Source: Staphylococcus auricularis
GTDB taxonomy: Bacteria; Bacillota; Bacilli; Staphylococcales; Staphylococcaceae
Length of the DNA stretch: 64,000 bases
Direction: 5' to 3'
Assembly: GCF_001500315.1 (NCBI RefSeq)
Contig: NZ_LLER01000018.1
Location: forward strand, 22,343-86,342
The position numbers were made by a program, and so were the translations under genes. The notes under the pieces were generated by a model that made no database searches, was not told where the DNA came from, and was given only the letters and a program-made list of their open reading frames with translations. Below, piece by piece: positions 57,968 through 64,000 of the stretch (position 1 is the stretch's first letter; each line of letters starts with the position of its first letter).

Positions 57968-58511
57968 AAGTAATTTACCTCCAATAGTTAGGTAAAACGG
58001 CCAATATGCGCTTTATATATAAGTGATGTAGTCATAAATGCAAAGTTTCTCGATTAAATTTTCCAAGATGCATATGAATTCACAAACCTTAAAAAGGCAT
58101 ACTGCACCCTTTTACTCAAATTCTTAATATTTGCTACTTACTTTCGGCTAACTTATTAACTTTGTGCACTGAGTTGCCTCAATGTTTTACTTAATAAGAT
58201 TTCGGATGAGCCACATCCGGGATAGCATCCGCCGATAATTCGATCACTATCCTCCTCGTCTACAAGCTCCTCAGAGTTGTCTATTAAAATTTCTGCTATA
58301 AACTTTAAATGTTAAACAGCTCTTTGAGACTTGTACAGGCGCTTTACTTTTATACCCCTATCCTCCTTTCATTAATTATGTCTAATTCTACAACGTTTCT
58401 GATGCGCATTGCAAATTATTTATAGTATTATTTTTACAATATTGTAATGAAAGTGAGAAATTAACGTAATAACTCATGCTTTTTGTAAATGTCTATGAAT
58501 CGCTTTAATAA
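57968..58511. other. Leader region of glmS
   Basis: The 540-base gap has no credible gene. It holds the ribosome site, an A/T-rich stretch (57985-58125), the glmS ribozyme (58130-58346), and an upstream part (58360-58500) that should contain the glmS promoter; TATAGTATT near 58420 on the plus strand is not convincing. The glmM terminator lies just beyond. Confidence 0.6.
58130..58346 (-). ncRNA. glmS ribozyme (self-cleaving, GlcN6P-responsive)
   Basis: Minus strand shows the cleavage site A/GCGCC (A58343, G58342), then GACGAGGAGGAtAGtGatCGAA, TTATCGGCGGATGC, TATCCCGG and the downstream P3-P4 region (ACATTGAGGCAACTCAGTG). These are the conserved core blocks of the class. Glucosamine-6-phosphate promotes cleavage and mRNA loss, closing a feedback loop on glmS. 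Confidence 0.93.
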
Positions 58512-58605
58512 AAAAGCACGACTGCCCTATGATGTGCACACCAGAAGTTGGACTAAAATCTAATTTCTGGGGTTCAGTACACTATCATTAGGTAGTCGTG
58601 CTTTT
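58512..58605 (-). terminator. Long nested terminator of glmM
   Basis: AAAAGCACGACT (58512-58523) / AGTCGTGCTTTT (58594-58605). The stem extends imperfectly through CTATGAT / ATCATTA and GTGCAC / GTACAC to an inner CCAGAA / TTCTGG. The T run is short but present. Confidence 0.75.
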
Positions 58606-58613
58606 GATTTATA

Positions 58614-59966
58614 TTAGTCTAGACCCATTTGTGCTTCAACCACGTCTGCGATACGTTGTGCATATGATTCTGCTTCTTCATCTGTTGAAGCTTCTACCAT
58701 GACACGAACGAGGGGTTCTGTGCCTGAAGGACGAACGAGTATACGACCTTCACCGTTCATTTCGGATTCTACTTTTTCCATTTCCGCTTGTACTTCAATG
58801 TTATCAGTGACACCGTGTTTATCAGTCACACGCACATTGATTAATGATTGCGGATATTTTTTCATTTGGTCAGCAAGTTGACTTAGTTTTTTACCTGTCA
58901 TTTTAATCACTGCCGCAAGTTGAACCGCTGTGAGTAGGCCATCACCTGCTGTATTATAATCCATCATGATGATATGACCAGATTGTTCACCGCCTAGGTT
59001 GTAGCCACCACGACGCATTTCTTCGACGACGTAACGGTCACCTACTTTGGTTTTAGATGATTCAATACCTTCATTTTCAAGTGCTTTATAGAAGCCTAAA
59101 TTACTCATGACTGTAGAGACGATCATGTTATCGTTAAGCTCTTGATTTTTCGCCATGGCTTGGCCAAGAATGAACATCACTTTGTCACCATCGACGATTT
59201 GACCTTCTTCATCAACTGCGATTAAGCGGTCACCATCTCCATCAAATGCAAGACCGAAGTCACATTCATTTTCAACAACTGCATCAGCTAGTGTTTCAGG
59301 ATGCGTAGATCCTACTTCTTTATTAATGTTGTAGCCGTCTGGGTTACAACCTACTGTAACTGTATCCGCTTCTAAATCACCGAATAAGAATGGTGCAAGT
59401 GAAGATGTCGCACCATTCGCGCCATCTAGAGCAATTTTCATACCTTCTAAATCAACATCAATTGTAGATTTAAGGTAACTGATGTATTTTTGTGCCCCTT
59501 CAAAGTAATCTGAATAGTGGACAATATCTTCACCAACTGGGCGTGGTAAATTAGGATCTTCTTCATCGAGTAATTTTTCGATTTCTAACTCTTGTTCGTC
59601 AGAGAGTTTAAAACCATCTGATCCAAAGAATTTGATACCATTGTCTTCTACTGGATTATGTGAAGCTGAGATCATAACGCCTAATTCCGCTTCCATCTCT
59701 TTTGTAAGGTAAGCAACACCTGGTGTAGAAATGACACCTAAGCGCATGACTTCTGCGCCTATAGAAACAAGTCCGGCAATCAATGCTGATTCTAACATTT
59801 CGCCAGATACACGTGTGTCTCTACCGACCAATACTTTAGGGTGATCCTTATCTTCATTATGTGCGAGTACATAACCACCGAAACGGCCTAATTTGAAGGC
59901 AAGTTCAGGAGTTAAATCCTTATTTGCAACGCCTCTAACGCCGTCCGTACCAAAATATTTTCCCAT
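58614..59966 (-). CDS. glmM: Phosphoglucosamine mutase
   Basis: 450 residues. The catalytic phosphoserine is in [15 protein letters not shown] (about Ser102), the metal loop is FDGDGDRLI, the sugar-binding motif GGEQSGHI, and the phosphate-binding motif [14 protein letters not shown]. Converts GlcN-6-P to GlcN-1-P. Third gene of cdaA-cdaR-glmM, which ties c-di-AMP signalling to cell wall precursor supply. Confidence 0.97.
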   Translation of the reverse strand: MGKYFGTDGVRGVANKDLTPELAFKLGRFGGYVLAHNEDKDHPKVLVGRDTRVSGEMLESALIAGLVSIGAEVMRLGVISTPGVAYLTKEMEAELGVMISASHNPVEDNGIKFFGSDGFKLSDEQELEIEKLLDEEDPNLPRPVGEDIVHYSDYFEGAQKYISYLKSTIDVDLEGMKIALDGANGATSSLAPFLFGDLEADTVTVGCNPDGYNINKEVGSTHPETLADAVVENECDFGLAFDGDGDRLIAVDEEGQIVDGDKVMFILGQAMAKNQELNDNMIVSTVMSNLGFYKALENEGIESSKTKVGDRYVVEEMRRGGYNLGGEQSGHIIMMDYNTAGDGLLTAVQLAAVIKMTGKKLSQLADQMKKYPQSLINVRVTDKHGVTDNIEVQAEMEKVESEMNGEGRILVRPSGTEPLVRVMVEASTDEEAESYAQRIADVVEAQMGLD

Positions 59967-59994
59967 TGTCTATGTCTCCTTTATCATTTTCCTG

Positions 59995-60927
59995 TTATTT
60001 TAAGTTTATCGTAGCAGTCGTTTCGTTTGGCTCTGCTTTTGATACATTATCTGGTAATTCTAAGTCGACATCTTGTTCAGTCGATTCATGAATGTCATCT
60101 AAATCTATTTTAGCGGTGATTGAATCTATATCTTCTAGATCATCACGATTACCAAAAATTTCTACTTCTTTATCGCTTAATTTGATGTCATCTAGTTTGT
60201 TGCCATCAGATAAGCTACCTACTGTTTTCGTTTTAAGTTTTACTTTTTTACTGTAAGGTTCTAATTTAACGCTCAGATTAACCTCTTTAGGTTCAACCGC
60301 CACATTGAGTTTATTTAAATTCTTATCAAATGCGGTGATTTTTGCTACATCTGTTGTGTCTTGCGTGATTTTACTATCGTTTTTATATGTTGCTTTAAGA
60401 TAAGCAATTTTATCAATTTGTTCTTGACCACCAGTTACTTTAACATTTTCCGGAGAAACTGTTTGATCGCTGATTTTATATCTATCATCAATGTGTTTGG
60501 AGCTCACATCTGGTGTGACTTTAATATTTTTACTTACCTTCTCTTCTAGGTTTACAGTAGCTTGTTTCGGTTTCACTGAATATTTAATATCGTCTTCTAG
60601 TCCGCTCACTTTAAATTTTGAGGAGTGTATACCCTTTTCTTCGCCGGTTAAATCTAACACAGCTTTAATGTTTTCGTTGTTCGCATTTTTAAGAATTTGA
60701 GAATGTGAACCAGATAACTCGACGTCAACACTTTCAGGTACATTACTTGCATATAACGTCTTGTAATCATATTTAACTTGTATAGGTACATCCTCTACTG
60801 TTTCGTTAGATTTTTGACCTATATTATCAATATCAAATATATTACCAAAGACGTTATTCACTGATAAGAAAAACAAAAGTGCTAGGACTAGAGCGATGAA
60901 GCGCAATCCCCATTTACTCTCTATCAT
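59995..60927 (-). CDS. cdaR: CdaA regulatory protein CdaR (YbbR domains)
   Basis: 310 residues. One N-terminal membrane helix (about 8-24, FIALVLALLFFLSVNNVFG) is followed by extracellular YbbR repeats (roughly 45-125, 130-215 and 220-305). It modulates the diadenylate cyclase CdaA. It starts one base after the cdaA stop and is followed by glmM after 28 bases. Confidence 0.93.
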   Translation of the reverse strand: MIESKWGLRFIALVLALLFFLSVNNVFGNIFDIDNIGQKSNETVEDVPIQVKYDYKTLYASNVPESVDVELSGSHSQILKNANNENIKAVLDLTGEEKGIHSSKFKVSGLEDDIKYSVKPKQATVNLEEKVSKNIKVTPDVSSKHIDDRYKISDQTVSPENVKVTGGQEQIDKIAYLKATYKNDSKITQDTTDVAKITAFDKNLNKLNVAVEPKEVNLSVKLEPYSKKVKLKTKTVGSLSDGNKLDDIKLSDKEVEIFGNRDDLEDIDSITAKIDLDDIHESTEQDVDLELPDNVSKAEPNETTATINLK

Positions 60928-60928
60928 A

Positions 60929-61735
60929 TTATTTCACACCTTTCTTTTTCAAGTGTGAGCCAAACCAATGTTCAGCTAATAATTCTTTAAATGCGTCAGC
61001 TGAGATATCTTTACGTAATTTACCATCTAAAGTGACTGAAATGGTACCTGTCTCTTCTGAAACGACAACCGTGAACGCATCTGAAACTTCAGATATACCC
61101 ACTGCGGCACGGTGTCTAGTACCTAAGCTTTTCGCTATTTTAGCACTGTCTGATAGTGGTAAATAGCTCGCTGCACTTGCGATTTTCTTACCTTGTACAA
61201 TCATCGCACCATCATGTAATGGTGTGTTAGGAATAAAGACGTTCGTTAAAAGCTCTTGCGAAATATCAGAATCTAACGAAATCCCTGTTTCTATATAATC
61301 TTGGAGGCCAGTTTCTTTTTCAAATACAATCAAGGCCCCTATACGACGTTTGGCCATATATTGTACCGCTTTTGTTACAGCTTCAACGAGTTGATCTTCA
61401 GTATCATTGACTGTACCCGTATAACGTTTAAATAAACTACCTCGACCTAATTGTTCCAAGGCCCGACGTATTTCAGGTTGGAAAATGACGATGAGTGCGA
61501 GTACACCCCATTGGATAACTAAGTCAAACAGTCGAGCTGTCGCGGTTAAGTCCAGCATTTTACTGACTTGTTGTCCGATTACAATAACAACAATCCCTTT
61601 TAATAATTGAATGGCTTTCGTACCTTTAAAAACTGTAATGAGAAGATAAAGTACATACCAAACGATGATTAAATCGAGTACGGTTGTTATAATTTTAAGC
61701 GTACTCCAGTTATCAAATAAATTGGATAAATCCAT
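60929..61735 (-). CDS. cdaA: Diadenylate cyclase CdaA (DacA)
   Basis: 268 residues. Three N-terminal membrane helices (about 11-97). DAC domain with the catalytic LHDGAMIV and GTRHRAAVG motifs. Makes c-di-AMP, which controls osmolyte and potassium uptake. First gene of cdaA-cdaR-glmM. Confidence 0.97.
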   Translation of the reverse strand: MDLSNLFDNWSTLKIITTVLDLIIVWYVLYLLITVFKGTKAIQLLKGIVVIVIGQQVSKMLDLTATARLFDLVIQWGVLALIVIFQPEIRRALEQLGRGSLFKRYTGTVNDTEDQLVEAVTKAVQYMAKRRIGALIVFEKETGLQDYIETGISLDSDISQELLTNVFIPNTPLHDGAMIVQGKKIASAASYLPLSDSAKIAKSLGTRHRAAVGISEVSDAFTVVVSEETGTISVTLDGKLRKDISADAFKELLAEHWFGSHLKKKGVK

Positions 61736-61911
61736 AGCATCTCCTCCGGTAATCTGTTCCCACGTTCTTTTATTATACCAATCTCAAGGGCGCCTGTCAT
61801 ATTAATTTAAACACAAAACAGAGAGAAAATAAGGATTCTTTTAAAATAAGGATGACATGTTTAGCAGGTGGTTTTAATGAAACTTTCTTTTGATTACTTC
61901 CTTCTCACAAA

Positions 61912-61941
61912 AAAGCTGGAACTCATTGGAGCTCCAGCTAA
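61912..61941 (-). terminator. Terminator of the arginase gene
   Basis: AGCTGGAaCT / AGcTCCAGCT (61914-61939) followed by TTTTTTGTG on the minus strand. Confidence 0.85.
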
Positions 61942-61958
61942 AAATGGATATTTATATT

Positions 61959-62864
61959 TTAAAGTAATGTTTCTCCGAAGAAACTACCTAATAGTACTGC
62001 TGCTTGTTCTGCAGTACTATTCCCTTGATCTAATAATGGATTCACTTCAACAAGATCCATAGATGTAATTAAATTTGATTGGCTTAACAGTTCAAGCGCA
62101 AAATGACTTTCGCGATATGTTAAACCACCTGGCACACGTGTACCCGTTCCCGGTGTTTCATATGGGTCTAAGCCGTCTACGTCAAACGATAAGTGAATAC
62201 CATCTGTTTTATCTTTTAAGTATTCAATCGTCTCTTTAATGACTTGTTGGATGCCTAAGCGATCCACATCAGCCATTGTATATGTCTTGATGTTTTGTTC
62301 TTTAATATAGCGTCGTTCACCGCTATCTAAATCACGCATCCCAATTAACACGACATTTTCAGGTTTAACTTTAGCACCTTCACTTCCTACATTAACTAAC
62401 TGTTCATCACCTTCACCTAGTAATGTGCGTAATGGCATGCCGTGCACGTTCCCTGATGGTGATTCTTCTGCAATATTTAAATCACCATGTGCGTCATACC
62501 AAATGACTCCTAGATTTTCATAATGTTGACTGATACCAGATATAGAACCAATCGCTAAAGAATGGTCTCCACCAAGCGTGAGTGGAAAATGAGATTGGGC
62601 TACGCTTTCTGACGTCGCATCACTTAATGTTTTAGAAACTTCTACGATTTCAGGTAAGTTACGTGCACCCTCTTGCTCACTCAAATAACGTTCTAAATCT
62701 ATTTTAGGCACTTGTATATTTCCTTTATCATTAAATGTAAGATCTAAATCTTTTAATCTATTTAATAAACCAGCATATCTGATCGCATCTGGGCCGAAGT
62801 CTACACCTAGTTTTCTTTGTCCAAATGCTACAGGCGCTCCTATGATGTCTATTGTTTTATTCAT
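61959..62864 (-). CDS. rocF: Arginase
   Basis: 301 residues from the ATG at 62864; the longer frame begins eight codons upstream. Ureohydrolase metal motifs [18 protein letters not shown] and SFDVDGLDP are intact. Hydrolyses arginine to ornithine and urea. Monocistronic. A cre site and a candidate ARG box lie upstream. Confidence 0.94.
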   Translation of the reverse strand: MNKTIDIIGAPVAFGQRKLGVDFGPDAIRYAGLLNRLKDLDLTFNDKGNIQVPKIDLERYLSEQEGARNLPEIVEVSKTLSDATSESVAQSHFPLTLGGDHSLAIGSISGISQHYENLGVIWYDAHGDLNIAEESPSGNVHGMPLRTLLGEGDEQLVNVGSEGAKVKPENVVLIGMRDLDSGERRYIKEQNIKTYTMADVDRLGIQQVIKETIEYLKDKTDGIHLSFDVDGLDPYETPGTGTRVPGGLTYRESHFALELLSQSNLITSMDLVEVNPLLDQGNSTAEQAAVLLGSFFGETLL

Positions 62865-63017
62865 GTCTAAAACCCCTTTTGTACTCAATTAAATTTATAG
62901 TAAGGTAATTAACTTTATATATCAAGTTATAATAAGAATTATATAACAAGACAAAATTCATAAAAAAACCATAAATATTATTGAACATACAATTGTCAAA
63001 AATGAGTCTTCTAATGA

Positions 63018-63035
63018 AATGTAAGCGCTTTCTAA
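63018..63035 (+). promoter_or_regulatory. CcpA catabolite-responsive element (cre)
   Basis: The site fits the consensus WWTGNAARCGNWWWCAWW with one mismatch (T for A after the C). Arginine and proline catabolism is CcpA-controlled in S. aureus. Its place upstream of the candidate -35 is unusual for simple repression. Confidence 0.6.
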
Positions 63036-63064
63036 TTTAACCATTTTATTCTTACTATATAACC

Positions 63065-63078
63065 TGTATATTTATTCA
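63065..63078 (-). promoter_or_regulatory. ARG-box-like motif upstream of arginase
   Basis: TGAATAAATATACA on the minus strand matches the Bacillus ArgR/AhrC motif TGAATAAAAATKCA at 12 of 14 positions. Confidence 0.4.
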
Positions 63079-63262
63079 AAATAAATTTTTTAAAGAATAA
63101 GGAAAAATAATTTAATTTCGGCATTAAAATGGGGTTGCTTCCGTTCTAATGCGTATTTTGAGGAGATGGTGAGTAGTTAAATAAGAAGCTGCAGTATCAT
63201 TGTATATGTAGATAATATGGGGATTTTAAAGTTATAAAGTAGCATACGCCAGACATAATTGT

Positions 63263-63306
63263 AAAAATGTCTAATGTTAGAAATAACAACCCAACATCAG
63301 ACATTA
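63263..63306 (-). terminator. Terminator of the 56-residue peptide gene
   Basis: AATGTCTgATGTT / AACATtAGACATT followed by TTTTTAC on the minus strand, 39 bases past the peptide stop. Confidence 0.7.
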
Positions 63307-63344
63307 AATGAATAGTTTAATTTATAATTACTTGAGGTCCAAAT

Positions 63345-63515
63345 TTAAAAGAACTTAAAGCTAATAAGTAATAAAATCACAAAAACAATAATGTAAATGA
63401 TTAAAATAGATAGCAATCTAATGAGTATAGGTTTATTTTTTAAGGTCACTTCTGTGATGAGACCTCCAACGAGTGCTGCTATTCCACAACATATAACTAC
63501 GACAATATCATTCAT
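63345..63515 (-). CDS. 56-residue hydrophobic membrane peptide
   Basis: ATG at 63515 with AAAGGAG nine bases upstream, stop at 63345-63347, own terminator downstream. The peptide begins MNDIVVVICCGIAALVGGLI and has two membrane segments (about 4-20 and 29-52) joined by TEVTLKNKP. I recognise no family. Small toxin-like or membrane-modulator peptides have this shape, but nothing proves that role. Ribosome site, terminator and a 56-codon frame together support a real gene. Confidence 0.65.
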   Translation of the reverse strand: MNDIVVVICCGIAALVGGLITEVTLKNKPILIRLLSILIIYIIVFVILLLISFKFF

Positions 63516-63660
63516 AGAAAATGACTCCTTTGTATGATTTTTTGCAATAGCAACTCATTCCCTACTAATAAATTATCATAATTAAATACAAATACAACTA
63601 TTAATTAAATAGACTATTTAAATTAAGAAAACCACATAAAACCCATAACGTGATAAACAT

Positions 63661-63709
63661 AAAAAACTCGGGTTAACCAGTTACTAAATAACTAGGTTAA
63701 CCCGAGTCT
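63661..63709 (-). terminator. Terminator of the tRNA operon
   Basis: CTCGGGTTAACC / GGTTAACCCGAG with an inner TAGTTA / TAACTG arm, followed by a T run on the minus strand, immediately after tRNA-Lys. Confidence 0.85.
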
Positions 63710-63719
63710 CATTAATGAG

Positions 63720-63792
63720 TGAGCCATAGAGGATTCGAACCTCTGACCCTCTGATTAAAAGTCAGATGCTCTACCAACTGAGCTAATGGCTC
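63720..63792 (-). tRNA. tRNA-Lys (anticodon TTT)
   Basis: 73 bases. GAGCCAT / ATGGCTC acceptor stem, GGTTCGAATCC T-loop and anticodon loop CTTTTAA reading AAA/AAG. CCA is not encoded. Last gene of the minus-strand tRNA run. Confidence 0.97.
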
Positions 63793-63798
63793 AAAAAA

Positions 63799-63870
63799 CT
63801 GGGCTAGCTGGATTCGAACCAGCGCGTGACGGAGTCAAAGTCCGTTGCCTTACCGCTTGGCTATAGCCCA
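63799..63870 (-). tRNA. tRNA-Gln (anticodon TTG)
   Basis: 72 bases. TGGGCTA / TAGCCCA acceptor stem with discriminator G, T-loop GGTTCGAATCC and anticodon loop CTTTGAC. CCA is not encoded. Confidence 0.97.
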
Positions 63871-63877
63871 TCAATGG

Positions 63878-63958
63878 TGGAGGGGGGCAGATTCGAACTG
63901 CCGAACCCGAAGGAGCGGATTTACAGTCCGCCGCGTTTAGCCACTTCGCTACCCCTCC
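63878..63958 (-). tRNA. tRNA-Tyr (anticodon GTA)
   Basis: 81 bases with the long variable arm of bacterial tRNA-Tyr. GGAGGGG / CCCCTCC acceptor stem and anticodon loop CTGTAAA. Confidence 0.97.
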
Positions 63959-63977
63959 AAGGTATTAATCAAAATAG

Positions 63978-64000
63978 TGGAGGATGACGGGTTCGAACCG
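63978..64000 (-). tRNA. 3' end of a tRNA cut by the window edge (probably Val)
   Basis: T-loop GGTTCGAACC and acceptor 3' strand ATCCTCC plus A are present; the rest lies outside. The 3' half matches remembered Bacillus tRNA-Val more than others. Confidence 0.6.

Larger units (their letters stand above)
62865..63262. promoter_or_regulatory. Upstream region of the arginase gene
   Basis: About 400 AT-rich bases. TTGACA on the minus strand (62994-62999) may be a -35, with TATTTA 16 bases later as a weak -10. A cre site (63018-63035) and an ARG-box-like motif (63065-63078) lie upstream. I see no gene between 63080 and 63262. Confidence 0.5.

Overview
The window is chromosomal DNA from a low-GC Gram-positive bacterium, almost certainly a Staphylococcus. 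The signs are gene content and order (yidC / thi genes / sceD / ssb / fabZ-murA / atp operon / upp-glyA / prfA-tdk / rho / murZ-fbaA-pyrG-rpoE / coaW / luxS / pdp-deoC-deoD-dps / czrAB / glmS / glmM-cdaR-cdaA / arginase / tRNAs), type II pantothenate kinase, an SceD transglycosylase and staphylococcal regulatory motifs. Several proteins (LuxS, CoaW, Pdp) match the remembered S. aureus length exactly but differ in many residues, so a non-aureus species is likely. I cannot name the species.

Layout. 1-5.2 kb: yidC, the TPP-riboswitch-controlled tenA-thiD-thiM-thiE operon, and sceD behind two WalR-type boxes. 5.6-8.9 kb: an SSB paralogue, a YwpF-like protein, fabZ, murA and a small membrane protein. 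9-15.9 kb: the complete F1Fo ATP synthase operon (atpIBEFHAGDC, minus strand) with a clear sigma-A promoter. 16-24.5 kb: mnaA, upp, glyA, a TIGR01440 protein, an arginine/tyrosine phosphatase, threonylcarbamoyl-AMP synthase, prmC, prfA, tdk and rpmE2. 24.7-34.6 kb: rho, an aldehyde dehydrogenase, an HxlR regulator, murZ, fbaA, pyrG (with a CTP-type attenuator), rpoE and a GNAT protein. 34.9-45 kb: coaW, a DUF2750-like gene whose ribosome site may be sequestered, an ATP-grasp protein, an M20 peptidase broken by one in-frame stop, luxS, and nucleoside catabolism (deoB, pdp, deoC, deoD) followed by PerR-boxed dps. 45.4-50.6 kb: the most accessory-looking stretch (DCC protein, a two-EVE-domain protein with a degenerate McrB/MoxR-like AAA part, a YeiH permease, a small membrane protein, manA, an atypical SDR). 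50.7-56 kb: czrA-czrB zinc resistance with a perfect operator palindrome, a phosphoesterase, a membrane protein, a HAD phosphatase and an ABC ATPase. 56-62.9 kb: glmS with its self-cleaving ribozyme, glmM-cdaR-cdaA and arginase. The end holds a 56-residue membrane peptide gene and a tRNA cluster (Lys, Gln, Tyr, probably Val).

Most genes are on the minus strand. The genes serve core physiology: ATP synthesis, envelope precursors (murA, murZ, glmS, glmM, mnaA), c-di-AMP signalling, thiamine synthesis, nucleotide supply and salvage, translation termination, and metal and oxidative stress. I see no insertion sequence, prophage, CRISPR array or rRNA.

The best leads for something not described are the EVE-EVE-AAA protein at 46-47.4 kb, the foldable 5' leader of the DUF2750-like gene at 36.5 kb, the 56-residue peptide at 63.4 kb, and a recurrent class of long, nested intrinsic terminators. 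None of these amounts to a proven new system from sequence alone.
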